From: Saccharomonospora glauca K62
Lineage (GTDB): Bacteria > Actinomycetota > Actinomycetes > Mycobacteriales > Pseudonocardiaceae
Length of the DNA stretch: 64,000 nt
Reading direction: 5' to 3'
Assembly (NCBI RefSeq): GCF_000243395.2
Contig: NZ_CM001484.1
Span: 4,419,450 to 4,483,449 of the forward strand
Position numbers and translations under genes: made by a program. Positions within the stretch are counted from its first letter, which is position 1; every line of letters starts with the position of its first letter. Positions 49,089 to 57,948 of this stretch are shown in pieces. The notes under the pieces are model-generated. The model did not search any database. It worked only from the letters and a program-made list of their open reading frames with translations, and had not been told where the DNA came from.

Positions 49089-49616
49089 TTGACGGCGACA
49101 CGATTTCTTCATCTCGAACCGATGGCGGAACTCGAATGGACGGAAGCCATCGAACAAGGTTTTCACCGTACGACGGCGTCGAGTCCGGCCGAATGGCGCA
49201 ACGCGTGGATTCACCGTGCCCCGGAAGCGGACGTGCTGCGACTTTACCGGGCGACGTGTGCTCGCTCGGGTCCCGTTCCCTCACCGTGGTGGTTACGGGC
49301 CCTGGCCGAGGGAAGACTTCGCTCCCGAGCCGAGGGTTTTCGATTCGAGGACCGGGTTCACGCGTTCCTGTCGGCCCGAAGGGGGTGGGAATACGTACCG
49401 TGGGGGCTCGACGGGGAATCCGGGTACTGGGAATTCCTTCCGTCCGAGAGCACCGTTTCGGGACATCGTTTTCCCACCACGATCTCGCTGACCGATCGCC
49501 ATCCCGGATGGCTCGACGTGCTGCCCGCCCATCACGGTCCGCCCCCGGAGCCGGTCATGGTGGCGGGCGTCACCGAGCTGCGCGCCTCGGTCGAGGAGTT
49601 CGAGGCGCTGCGCTGA
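49089..49616 (+). CDS. unknown protein, AT-richer than neighbours
   Basis: A ~175-residue soluble protein with no recognised family. It is rich in Trp (AEWRNAWIHR, SPWWLRALAEG, GWEYVPWGLD, GYWEFLPSE), suggesting a carbohydrate- or ligand-binding surface or a compact beta fold. A TTG at 49089 follows GGAGG at 6 nt; GTG at 49050 and ATG at 49122 are alternatives. Codon use is visibly less GC-biased in the first half than in flanking genes, and the upstream 60 bases are AT-rich, which hints at horizontal acquisition. It ends shortly before trmB. Confidence 0.6.
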   Translation: MTATRFLHLEPMAELEWTEAIEQGFHRTTASSPAEWRNAWIHRAPEADVLRLYRATCARSGPVPSPWWLRALAEGRLRSRAEGFRFEDRVHAFLSARRGWEYVPWGLDGESGYWEFLPSESTVSGHRFPTTISLTDRHPGWLDVLPAHHGPPPEPVMVAGVTELRASVEEFEALR

Positions 49617-49633
49617 GGACCACGCCCCACGGT

Positions 49634-49639
49634 TATCGT
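49634..49639 (+). promoter_or_regulatory. -10 box, leaderless promoter of trmB
   Basis: TATCGT, 6 nt before GTG at 49646. Confidence 0.5.
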
Positions 49640-49645
49640 GCGCTC

Positions 49646-50344
49646 GTGGGAAGCGAGCACCAGCCGAGACTGCGTAGCGTCGTCAGCTACGTCAAACGCG
49701 GCGGACGGATGACGGTCGGTCAACAGCGGGCCTGGGAACGCCTGTGGCCGTTGTGGGGCCGGACGGTGACCGACCTTCCGGAGGGACCGATCGACTTCGC
49801 CGAGTGGTTCGGCCGGGAAGCCCCCGTGATGTTGGAGATCGGCTCCGGCATGGGCGAGGCCACCTCGCAGTTGGCGGCGGCGGCCCCGGAGCTGAACTAC
49901 GTCGCCGTGGAGGTGTACGAGGCCGGGCTCGGTCAGCTCATGCTGCGGGCCGAACAGCTCGGCGTCGAGAACCTGCGGCTGCTCCACGGGGACGCCGTCG
50001 TGCTGCTCACCGAGCACGTGGCCCCGGAGTCGCTGTCCGGGGTACGGATCTTCTACCCCGACCCGTGGCCGAAGAAGCGCCACCACAAGCGCAGGCTCAT
50101 CCAGCCGCCGTTCGTGTCGCTGGTGGCGTCGCGGATGGCTCCGGGGGCGACCCTGCACCTGGCCACCGACTGGGAGGACTACGCCGAGCAGATGCTGGAG
50201 GTGTGCTCGGCCGAGCCCACCCTGCGCAACCGCTACGACGGCTGGGCACCGAGGCCGGACTTCCGCCCGGTGACGAAGTTCGAACGGCGGGCTCGCACCG
50301 AGGGCCGCGAGAGTCGCGACCTGATCTTCGAGAAGCTGCCGTGA
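49646..50344 (+). CDS. trmB: tRNA (guanine-N7-)-methyltransferase
   Basis: A 232-residue SAM-dependent enzyme that forms m7G46 in tRNA. SAM motif I is VMLEIGSGMGEATSQLAAA, with LNYVAVEVYEAGLGQL (motif II). The catalytic/tRNA-binding signature GVRIFYPDPWPKKRHHKRRL is diagnostic for TrmB. The C-terminus FRPVTKFERRARTEGRESRD completes the family. GTG at 49646 is chosen from the TATCGT box 6 nt upstream. Confidence 0.95.
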   Translation: MGSEHQPRLRSVVSYVKRGGRMTVGQQRAWERLWPLWGRTVTDLPEGPIDFAEWFGREAPVMLEIGSGMGEATSQLAAAAPELNYVAVEVYEAGLGQLMLRAEQLGVENLRLLHGDAVVLLTEHVAPESLSGVRIFYPDPWPKKRHHKRRLIQPPFVSLVASRMAPGATLHLATDWEDYAEQMLEVCSAEPTLRNRYDGWAPRPDFRPVTKFERRARTEGRESRDLIFEKLP

Positions 50345-50403
50345 GAAGAGCCTGACGCGGGGCCGCCCCACCGGAGGCGACCCCGCGTTACCGCATTGCG
50401 TCG

Positions 50404-52632
50404 TCAGTCGTCGGACAGCGGCTCGTTGCTCACCCGCTTCAGCGCGGGCACGCACACCGACGCGGCGATCAGGGCGGTGAGGGCGCCGAGCACCACGGGC
50501 GCCAGCACCCACGGTGTCACCACGGGCAACGACTGGGTGAACAACCCGGCCAGGCCTCCACCGACCACAACACCGGTCGCTCCCGCGCCCACGGTCGCCA
50601 CGAGCGCGGGCATGGCGGCCTCCGTGCGCAACGCCCTGCCCAGCAACCGCACCGGGGTGCCCGCCGCCAGGAGCGCGCCGAAGGTGCGACGCCGGTCCAT
50701 CACCGAGCCCGCGGTGGTGATCGCGGCGCTGCAGCCGCTCAGCAGCGCGGCGGCCAGGAGGCCGATCACAGTGACCCGGCGCAGGTCGTCGAGCTGTGCC
50801 TGCTGGGAGGCGATCATGGCGGGCACGCTCTCCACCTTCAGCCCGCTCGCCGCACCGGCGAGCGCCGTGTGGACGACATCGGCGGTCTCGGGCGTGACGG
50901 ACACCGCGACGATCGACGGCTCGGTCTCCAGCCCGGCGGGCAACGCCGACGGATCGATCAGCGGCGGAATCGTGCCCCTGCTGCTCTCGGAGTCGATCAC
51001 GTGGACCGGAACGCCCTCCGGGAGGTCGACGTCGGGGTCCTCGAAGTTCGACACGGCCACGCCCTCGACGAGTTCGGGCGAGTCCGTGACGGCGATCCCC
51101 GGTTCCTCACAGGCCCGTCCCATGTCGACCCGGAACAGTCGCGCGGCGGAGTCGCACTCGACGACGAAAGCCTCCTGCCCCACGCCGTCGGTCCGCAGCT
51201 CCACGGCCGCGATCCGTTCGGCGCGCTGCTCGACGCCGTACCGGGCGAGCGCCGCGTCCGTGCGCTCGGCCACCACGGCGGCCTTGGAGTCGGCGTACAC
51301 GTACAGCACCGAGTCCCGGAACGGCGACGACGACCCGGCGAGGCTTTCGAGCGAGGGCAGCACCGTCAGCGCCATCGACCCGGTGAACACCGCCAACACC
51401 ACCCCGGCCGACGACCGGAAGGCCCCCTTCGGGTCGTGCCGCAGCCTGCGCCCCGCCATGAGCATCGACGGCTTGCGCCAGACGCGGGAGAACAACGCCC
51501 CGAACGTCGCCGTGAGGTACGGCCCGATGACTATCCACGAGGCGACGACCAGCCCCATCGCACCGAGCAACAGCAAAAGTCCGAGCTGGCTGCTCATGTT
51601 GCGCAGGAGCACGAAGAACACCGTCCCGGCGACGGGCAACGCCAGCAGCCGGAGCCAGTGCGGCCGCCGGGGGCGCTCGCTACGGGCGGCACCCCACGGG
51701 CTGCGTACCACCCGCCAGGTCCCGACGACGGCGGCCGCCAGCACCAACAGCGGAACCGTCACGACCACGGCGAGGGTCAGAGCGGGCGAGGTGACGAAGT
51801 CGCTCGCCTGCCAGGTTCCCCCCTCCCACTCCACGTGGGACGCCGCCCAGCGGGCCAACGGGCTCACGGCCCAGCCCAGCAGCGCGCCCCCGACCGCGGC
51901 GATCGCGTTCTCGCCCGCCACCGCGGCCACCACCTGACGCGGTGTCGCGCCCGCCAGCCGCAACGCCGCGAGACGCTGTTCCCGGCGCGCGGCGGTGAGC
52001 CGGGAGGCGGAGGCCACCAGCACGAGACTCGGGATCATGAGCACCACCACGCCCACGCCGGCGAGGAGGTCCAGGGTCGGGTTCCACACCGTGCCCGCCT
52101 CGGCGAAGCCGTTGACCGGCAGGGCCACGTTCTCCAGCTCGCTCGGGGTGTGCCCCACGAGCACGGCGAGCTGGTCGGGATGCGTCAACGCCTCGGTGCC
52201 GAGTGTCCCGACGACCTCCCCCGGAAAACGGTCGGCGAGCTCCGATGCGGGCAGGTCACCGCTGAGCCGGCGCAGCGCGGGCGACATGAGGACCTCTCCG
52301 GGAGCGGGGAAGCGCTCGACGCCGGGCGGCAGCTCGATCGCGGAAGGGTCGCCGTGCGCGGCGACGTCGATCCGAGTGATCGTGCGGTCGTCGTAGTGGT
52401 CCTCGACGACCATCAAGGACATCGCCGCCTCATCGCCGTTCTCCACGAAGTCGGCGGCGCCCAACTCCTGCCAGGCGGCCCGGTCGACGCGGGCCTGCGC
52501 GGCTCCCGGCAGTGAGACGAGGAGGAGCATCAACCCGGTGGCGACCGCGACCCCCGCCCCCATGAGGATCGCCGACGTTCTCGTGCGCCGATCGCGGCGC
52601 AAGACCCGCAGCGCGATACGGAACGCGATCAC
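50404..52632 (-). CDS. FtsX-like ABC transporter permease
   Basis: A 742-residue membrane protein with two FtsX domains. Ten helices or so fall in three blocks: N-terminal helix (ILMGAGVAVATGLMLLLVSL), then helices ~195-345, and a C-terminal set at ~610-735. Two large external regions (~45-190 and ~440-600) are soluble. The basic blocks FRIALRVLRRDRRTRTSAIL and RLAALRLAGATPRQVVAA are typical of MacB/LolC permeases. Overlaps the ATPase stop by 4 bases. Likely exports a peptide or removes an antibiotic from the membrane. Confidence 0.9.
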   Translation of the reverse strand: MIAFRIALRVLRRDRRTRTSAILMGAGVAVATGLMLLLVSLPGAAQARVDRAAWQELGAADFVENGDEAAMSLMVVEDHYDDRTITRIDVAAHGDPSAIELPPGVERFPAPGEVLMSPALRRLSGDLPASELADRFPGEVVGTLGTEALTHPDQLAVLVGHTPSELENVALPVNGFAEAGTVWNPTLDLLAGVGVVVLMIPSLVLVASASRLTAARREQRLAALRLAGATPRQVVAAVAGENAIAAVGGALLGWAVSPLARWAASHVEWEGGTWQASDFVTSPALTLAVVVTVPLLVLAAAVVGTWRVVRSPWGAARSERPRRPHWLRLLALPVAGTVFFVLLRNMSSQLGLLLLLGAMGLVVASWIVIGPYLTATFGALFSRVWRKPSMLMAGRRLRHDPKGAFRSSAGVVLAVFTGSMALTVLPSLESLAGSSSPFRDSVLYVYADSKAAVVAERTDAALARYGVEQRAERIAAVELRTDGVGQEAFVVECDSAARLFRVDMGRACEEPGIAVTDSPELVEGVAVSNFEDPDVDLPEGVPVHVIDSESSRGTIPPLIDPSALPAGLETEPSIVAVSVTPETADVVHTALAGAASGLKVESVPAMIASQQAQLDDLRRVTVIGLLAAALLSGCSAAITTAGSVMDRRRTFGALLAAGTPVRLLGRALRTEAAMPALVATVGAGATGVVVGGGLAGLFTQSLPVVTPWVLAPVVLGALTALIAASVCVPALKRVSNEPLSDD

Positions 52633-53339
52633 AACTGCACCTTGCCGTCACGCATGGACACCATCCGCGGCATCGACGCGGCGAGGTCACGGTCGTGGGT
52701 CACCACGACCACCGCCGCGTTGGTGGCGGAGGCCGCGGCGAGCAGTGCCTGCATGGTCTCCGCCCCGGTGCGGGTGTCGAGCGCCCCGGTGGGTTCGTCC
52801 GCGAAGATCACGCTCGGCCGGTGTCCGAGCGCCCTCGCGATGGCCACGCGCTGGGCCTCACCCCCGGACAGCTGCCCCGGCAGCCGTTCCTCGGCGCCCG
52901 CGAGCCCGAGCTTGCCGAGCCACTCCCGCGCCGTGGCCATCGCCTCCGACCGGGACGCACCGCCGAGCAGCAACGGCAACGCCGCGTTCTCCTGGGCCGT
53001 CAGCTCGGCCACGAGCATGCCCGACTGGAAGACGAACCCGAACTCCTTGCGGCGCAGTTCGCTGCGCGGGGCCTCGCCGAGCTGGTCGATGCGACGTCCC
53101 CCGAGAAACACCTCACCGGAGTCGGCGGGCAGGATGCCCGCGAGCACGTGCAGCAGCGTGCTCTTGCCCGACCCCGACGGTCCGACGATCGCCACGGCGT
53201 CTCCCGCGTTGATCTGGATGTTCGCTCCGTCGAGAGCACGCTGGGTACCGTAGGTCTTGGTCAGTCCCCGGCCCACGAGGACGGGCCCGGCGCCGCCCTG
53301 CCCACCGAGCGGCTGAATCGTCTGTGTCTCCGAACGCAT
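52629..53339 (-). CDS. MacB/LolD-type ABC ATPase
   Basis: A 236-residue ATPase. Walker [15 protein letters not shown]-loop FVFQSGMLVAEL, signature [15 protein letters not shown], Walker B VIFADEPTGALDTRTG and H-loop VVVVTHDRDLAA are all present. ATG at 53339 follows GGGAGG. Divergent from a histidine kinase/response regulator pair, which probably senses the transported compound and controls this operon. Confidence 0.92.
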   Translation of the reverse strand: MRSETQTIQPLGGQGGAGPVLVGRGLTKTYGTQRALDGANIQINAGDAVAIVGPSGSGKSTLLHVLAGILPADSGEVFLGGRRIDQLGEAPRSELRRKEFGFVFQSGMLVAELTAQENAALPLLLGGASRSEAMATAREWLGKLGLAGAEERLPGQLSGGEAQRVAIARALGHRPSVIFADEPTGALDTRTGAETMQALLAAASATNAAVVVVTHDRDLAASMPRMVSMRDGKVQL

Positions 53340-53468
53340 ACCGGGAGCCTCCCGCGCGGCGAGCCTTCCCCACCTCGGGCGAACGGGCGGAAGCGGGGCC
53401 GCTGCCTCGGCCGATCGACCGAGGCAGAGATGACCGAATGGCCGCGCTGGGACACACCCCGACTGCTC

Positions 53469-53474
53469 TACCGT
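53469..53474 (+). promoter_or_regulatory. -10 box, leaderless promoter of histidine kinase
   Basis: TACCGT, 6 nt before GTG at 53481. Confidence 0.4.
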
Positions 53475-53480
53475 CGTGTC

Positions 53481-55253
53481 GTGCCCACCCGGTCCTTCCG
53501 CGAACGCGTCATGCAGCCCGTCCGCGACTTCGTCGCGTCCCACTTCAGACAGATCGGGCTTCCCGGCATCGTGCTGCTGGCCGCGGTGCTCTGCGACGTT
53601 TCCATCATTGTCAAGTCTTCTGTGGACGAACTAGGTCCCACGGGCATCGACCTGCTGTTGCTTCCGGGGATCGTGGCGCTGGCGGCGTGTGCCGTGTGGT
53701 CGTACCGCGACCCGCTGCCGGCCGGGCTCACCGGCTCCGTTGTGTTGCTGACCTCCACCGCCCTGACCGTCGTCGTGGGCGTTCCCTCGTACACGGCACT
53801 GCTGGAGAAGATCACCTTCGGCGAGACGGTGGCGGGAGTCCAGCTCGTGTACTACGCGGTGTCGAAGCTTCGTCCGTGCCGGGCGGTGTTCGTCACCGTC
53901 GTGCTGATGTTCGCCGCGGTCGTCTCCTCCGGCCTGCGATCGGGGCTTTGGGGGAGCTCCGAGAACTTGCTGGCGACCGCCTTCGGAGGCACCGCGCTGC
54001 TCATCCTGACCGTGCTCGCGGGCGCCTACAACCGCAGGGAACGAGCTCCCAGCCGCGAGCACAACGAACTCGTGGCGTTCCTGCGCCGCCGGTGGCCGCT
54101 GGTCACCCTGCTGACGGTCCTGCTGTTCGTGGAACTCTCCTACGTCGAGCCGCCACCGAGCCTGGACGTCCTCGTGCTGCTGTGCAGCTGCGGGGCGGCC
54201 TTAAGCGCCCTGCTGGGATCCCGGTTCCCCTCCCAGGCGGTGGTGTACTACTGCGCGCTCATCGGAGTCTCGGGGGTTCTCTACCAGTTCACCGGGCCGC
54301 TCTACTCCACCCAGTACGGCCTCACGTCGAGTCAGATCGTCAGCGGGATGGTCCTGGTCGTACAGGTCTTCCGCCGCGAACCCACGATGCGCGCGACCTG
54401 GGTGGTCGGCCTCCAGTCCGTCACCGTCGGCTTCGTCGCCGCCCTAAACGACTCGTTCTACCTCCCCGCCCTACGGACGCCGTTCGCCCTGGCCCTGCTC
54501 GTCCTCGGCATCTGCGTGTCCATCGGCATGTACTTGAAGGCCAGGGACTCCGAGCGAAACCGGATCATCGAGACGGCCGTGGGTGATGCCCAGACCGCCG
54601 AACGCATGGCGTTGGCGAGGGAGCTGCACGACGTCGTGGCCCATCACGTGACGGGCATCGTGGTGCAGGCCCAGGCAGCGCGGATGCTCGCCGAACAGAA
54701 TCCCGCCGTGGTCACCGACGCACTGGCGCAGATCGAGCGCGCGGGCACCGACGCGATGACCGCCATGCGACGGTTGGTGCGCAGCATGCGCGGCGACGCC
54801 CCCGCCGGTGCCAGCGAGTTCAGCGAACAGGCCACCACCGACCTCGCCGCGGACCTCCGCCGGCTGGTCGAGACCGGAAACCACGGGGTTCCCACCGAAC
54901 TCACCGTCGACGTGCCCCGCGACCTCCCACCCGAGGTGGCGCGCTCGGCGCTGCGCCTGGTGCAGGAGTCGCTGACGAACGTCGGCAAGCACGCCAAGAA
55001 CGCGAGCAAGGCGATCGTCGTCGTCGAGACGACGGACGGCGAGCTCCACATCCGGGTCAGCGACGACGGCACCGGAAGCCCGGAGAGGCCCCGAGCGAAA
55101 CGGCCGTCCGACGACTCCGGATACGGTCTGGTCGGCATGCGGGAACGGGTCGACCTCCTGCGCGGCCGGTTGTCGGCGGGGCCGTCCCCGGAAGGCGGCT
55201 GGCTCGTGGAGGCGTGGCTCCCCCTGACGATAACCGGAAAGGACGGCGAGTGA
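53481..55253 (+). CDS. sensor histidine kinase, NarL type, polytopic
   Basis: A 590-residue kinase. About ten membrane helices occupy residues ~25-350 (e.g. GLPGIVLLAAVLCDVSIIV, LVTLLTVLLFVELSYV, FALALLVLGICVSIGMYL). The HisKA_3 dimerisation/H-box is MALARELHDVVAHHVTGIVV, with phosphorylated His in ELHD. The ATPase domain has the N-box VQESLTNVGKHAKNA and G-boxes RVSDDGTGSP, GYGLVGMRERV. The start is uncertain: GTG 53481 has the leaderless signal; an ATG at 53430 would add 17 residues. Stop overlaps the response-regulator start (GTGA). Confidence 0.9.
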   Translation: MPTRSFRERVMQPVRDFVASHFRQIGLPGIVLLAAVLCDVSIIVKSSVDELGPTGIDLLLLPGIVALAACAVWSYRDPLPAGLTGSVVLLTSTALTVVVGVPSYTALLEKITFGETVAGVQLVYYAVSKLRPCRAVFVTVVLMFAAVVSSGLRSGLWGSSENLLATAFGGTALLILTVLAGAYNRRERAPSREHNELVAFLRRRWPLVTLLTVLLFVELSYVEPPPSLDVLVLLCSCGAALSALLGSRFPSQAVVYYCALIGVSGVLYQFTGPLYSTQYGLTSSQIVSGMVLVVQVFRREPTMRATWVVGLQSVTVGFVAALNDSFYLPALRTPFALALLVLGICVSIGMYLKARDSERNRIIETAVGDAQTAERMALARELHDVVAHHVTGIVVQAQAARMLAEQNPAVVTDALAQIERAGTDAMTAMRRLVRSMRGDAPAGASEFSEQATTDLAADLRRLVETGNHGVPTELTVDVPRDLPPEVARSALRLVQESLTNVGKHAKNASKAIVVVETTDGELHIRVSDDGTGSPERPRAKRPSDDSGYGLVGMRERVDLLRGRLSAGPSPEGGWLVEAWLPLTITGKDGE

Positions 55254-55900
55254 TCCGGGTACTGATCGCCGACGACCAGGACATGGTGCGCGCGGGCTTT
55301 CGAATGATCCTCGGGGCGCAGTCGGACATCGAGGTCGTGGCCGATGTCAGCGACGGGGTGGAAGCCGTGAGGCAGGCACGGGAACTTCGGCCGGACGTGT
55401 GCCTGCTCGACATCCGGATGCCGGGGCTCGACGGCCTCGAAGCAACCCGGCAACTCGCGGGGCCCGACGTGGCCGACCCGCTCAAGGTCGTCGTCGTCAC
55501 CACGTTCGACCTCGACGAGTACGTGCATGCGGCGCTGCAGGGCGGGGCCTCCGGGTTCCTGCTGAAGGACGCGGGACCGGCACTGTTGATCGAGGCCGTA
55601 CGCGCGGCCGCACGGGGTGACGCGCTCGTGTCACCACAGGTGACGGTACGACTGCTGAAGCACTTCGGCACCAGCCCCGCGTCGAGTCGAGCCACCCCTA
55701 CCGTGGAGCTGACGCCACGCGAGCTCGACGTCGTACGAGCGGCGGCGCGGGGGCTGACCAACAGCGAGATCGGCGCCGAGCTGTACCTGTCCCTGTCCAC
55801 CGTGAAGACCCACCTCGCCTCGGTGCAGAACAAGCTCGGGGTCCGCAACCGCGTGGAGATCGCGGCGTGGGCGTGGCGGAACGGGATCATGGACGAGTAG
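55250..55900 (+). CDS. NarL/LuxR-family response regulator
   Basis: A 216-residue regulator. The receiver has DD in LIADDQDMVRAG, phosphoacceptor Asp in VCLLDIRMPGLDG, Thr in VVVTTFDLDEY and Lys in FLLKDAGP; all are intact, unlike the orphan at 2731. The LuxR HTH (ELTPRELDVVRAAARGLTNS ... STVKTHLASVQNKLGV) fills the C-terminus. Start GTG overlaps the kinase stop. Cognate partner is certain by position; the divergent ABC transporter is the likely target. Confidence 0.93.
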   Translation: MIRVLIADDQDMVRAGFRMILGAQSDIEVVADVSDGVEAVRQARELRPDVCLLDIRMPGLDGLEATRQLAGPDVADPLKVVVVTTFDLDEYVHAALQGGASGFLLKDAGPALLIEAVRAAARGDALVSPQVTVRLLKHFGTSPASSRATPTVELTPRELDVVRAAARGLTNSEIGAELYLSLSTVKTHLASVQNKLGVRNRVEIAAWAWRNGIMDE

Positions 55901-55906
55901 TCCCCC

Positions 55907-55912
55907 TATGCT
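55907..55912 (+). promoter_or_regulatory. -10 box, leaderless promoter of amidohydrolase
   Basis: TATGCT, 7 nt before ATG at 55920. Confidence 0.5.
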
Positions 55913-55919
55913 CGGACGT

Positions 55920-57233
55920 ATGGCCCTGCGTCTCCGCTCCGCCGTCGTCCTGCCCGCCGACCCCGACTGTTCGGTGGTGCGCGACGGGATCGTCGACATC
56001 GACGACCACGGCAGAATCTCCTACTGCGGTCCCGCCGAGACGGCACCGAGCGGAGCCGAAGCCCCGGCCGAGACCCGCAGGCTCGCGGGCATCCTGCTGC
56101 CCGGACTGATCAACGCCCACGCGCACAGCCCCATGGTGTTGCTGCGCGGCATGGGCAGTGACCTTCCTCTGCTGCGCTGGCTGCGCGAGGTGATCTGGCC
56201 CGCGGAGGCGAAGCTACGGCCCGAGGACGTGCGGGTGGGAATGACCCTCGGGTCGGCGGAGATGCTGAGCAGGGGAGTCACCACCAGCGCGGAGATGTAC
56301 TTCCACGCCGAGGAGATGGCGGAGAGCGTCCTCGCGACGGGCGCGCGCGTCGTGCTCGGATCGCCGATCATCGACCTCCCCGGAATGCGCTGGCAGACGA
56401 TGCTGGCCGAGACCGAACGCTGGATCGACGCCGACGGTCTGCGCTTCGGGCCGGGGGACCGCGTCGAACTCACCTATGCCCCGCACTCGGCCTACACACT
56501 GCCCGTCGAGGCTTTGGAGGCGGTCGCCTCCTCGGCCGCGGCGCGCGACGCGCTCGTGCAGATCCACGTGGCCGAGACCGCCGACGAGGACGCGCCACAA
56601 CGGGCGGAGTACGGCTCCGTCCCCGCCCTGTTGGAGAAGGTGGGGCTGCTTCGAGGGCGGCTGCTCGCGGCGCACGCCGTCCATCTGTCCGACGACGACA
56701 TCGCACTGCTGGCGCGAAGCGGCGCCGGGGTCGCGCACTGCCCCGGTTCGAACGCCAAGCTGGCCTCCGGTGTCGCCCGCCTAACCGACCTGCGGGCCGC
56801 TTCGGTGGCCGTCGGACTCGGCACCGACGGTCCCGCCAGCAACGACGACCTGGACCTCTGGGAGGAAGTACAGCTTTCCGCCATGCTGGCCCGACTGTCC
56901 GCGAAGGACGCCACTGCCCTGAGCGCGGGCGAGGCGCTGTTGCTGGCCACCCGCGGTGGAGCGGAGGCCCTCGGACGCGACGACATCGGCGCCCTAGAGG
57001 CGGGTCGGTGGGCCGATCTCGTGCACATCGACGTCGACGACCCCGCGTTCGCCACGGGACTGGACGTGCCGGACGACCAACTGCTCGCCAACCTCGTATG
57101 GGCGGCGGGTTCCCGCAAGGTCACCGACGTGTGGGTGGCGGGCGACCCCGTGGTGGCCGACGGCGAGTGCACCCGCGTCGACCGCACGAAAGCGCAGGCG
57201 GACGTGGCCGAAGCCGCCGCCCGCCTGCGCTGA
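55920..57233 (+). CDS. amidohydrolase, SAH/MTA-deaminase or chlorohydrolase type
   Basis: A 437-residue cytosine-deaminase-like metallohydrolase. Metal ligands appear in order: His-x-His in LLPGLINAHAHSPMVL, His in LVQIHVAETADE, a further His in LLAAHAVHLSDDD and Asp in VGLGTDGPASNDDLDLW. EIEWPAEAKL-like VIWPAEAKLRPED and PHSAYT are typical of 5'-methylthioadenosine/S-adenosylhomocysteine deaminases, which act on the adenine amino group; AtzA/TrzN-like roles are possible. ATG at 55920 follows a TATGCT box by 7 nt; four codons earlier is another ATG. Confidence 0.9.
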   Translation: MALRLRSAVVLPADPDCSVVRDGIVDIDDHGRISYCGPAETAPSGAEAPAETRRLAGILLPGLINAHAHSPMVLLRGMGSDLPLLRWLREVIWPAEAKLRPEDVRVGMTLGSAEMLSRGVTTSAEMYFHAEEMAESVLATGARVVLGSPIIDLPGMRWQTMLAETERWIDADGLRFGPGDRVELTYAPHSAYTLPVEALEAVASSAAARDALVQIHVAETADEDAPQRAEYGSVPALLEKVGLLRGRLLAAHAVHLSDDDIALLARSGAGVAHCPGSNAKLASGVARLTDLRAASVAVGLGTDGPASNDDLDLWEEVQLSAMLARLSAKDATALSAGEALLLATRGGAEALGRDDIGALEAGRWADLVHIDVDDPAFATGLDVPDDQLLANLVWAAGSRKVTDVWVAGDPVVADGECTRVDRTKAQADVAEAAARLR

Positions 57234-57258
57234 TCCCCCTGTTTCACACACCCCCGTG

Positions 57259-57948
57259 TCAGGGGACGGCTCGGCGCGTCGTCAGGTAGGCGGCACCGGC
57301 GAACACCAGCGTGATCGCCGCCGGGTAGCCCACCTGCAACGCGATGGCCGGCTGGGAGGCGAAGAAGCGTGCGAACGCCCCCCACCAGTCCTGCCACTGG
57401 ATCAACAGCACGAGTCCGAGACCCACCACGGCGAAGGCGCCCGTCAGAATCCACACGCCCCACTGGTTCCAGCGCTTGAACACGATGCCGATCCAAAGGC
57501 CGAGGAACGACAACGTCACCAGCGGCACGGTGAAGGCGAGGAACTGCAACAGCACGTTGTCGTGGCTCAGAAACGGCAGCGCGAAGAACGTGAGATCGAG
57601 CCCCCAGCCTCCGGTCGCCTCCTCCACGAGCTTGCCCAGCGTGAGCAGCACGCCGTAACCCGCTGCCTGGCCGACCACCACGAGCGTCGAGGCACCGAAG
57701 AACGCCTTCCGCGTCACCGAAAGCCCCAGGGCGAACGGGAACATCTGCGTCATCGTCTGGAGGTGGACGATGAGCATCGTGATGTAGAGCGACAGAAGGC
57801 CACCGGCGATCACGCCCTCGTTGTCGACCAGACCGGCGACCAGGAGGTTGGCCACCAGCACGAAGGCCAGGATTATCAACGGGAGCACAAGGACCGAGAA
57901 CGCGTTGACGAGTTGGATCCTCGCCACCCGCACGAGCTGTCCCATCAC
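57259..57948 (-). CDS. ABC transporter permease of the YtrA-linked cluster
   Basis: A 229-residue membrane protein with six helices (first: VNAFSVLVLPLIILAFVLVA). The loop GLSVTRKAFFGASTLVVVGQ is ABC-2-like. It overlaps the ATPase stop by 4 bases and is the last gene of GntR-ATPase-permease. Likely extrudes or immunises against a cell-envelope-active compound; substrate unknown. Confidence 0.85.
   Translation of the reverse strand: MMGQLVRVARIQLVNAFSVLVLPLIILAFVLVANLLVAGLVDNEGVIAGGLLSLYITMLIVHLQTMTQMFPFALGLSVTRKAFFGASTLVVVGQAAGYGVLLTLGKLVEEATGGWGLDLTFFALPFLSHDNVLLQFLAFTVPLVTLSFLGLWIGIVFKRWNQWGVWILTGAFAVVGLGLVLLIQWQDWWGAFARFFASQPAIALQVGYPAAITLVFAGAAYLTTRRAVP

Noticed and set aside
52695-53429. 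In-frame upstream extension of the histidine kinase
   Set aside because: Antisense to the ABC ATPase gene; sequence lacks kinase or membrane character.
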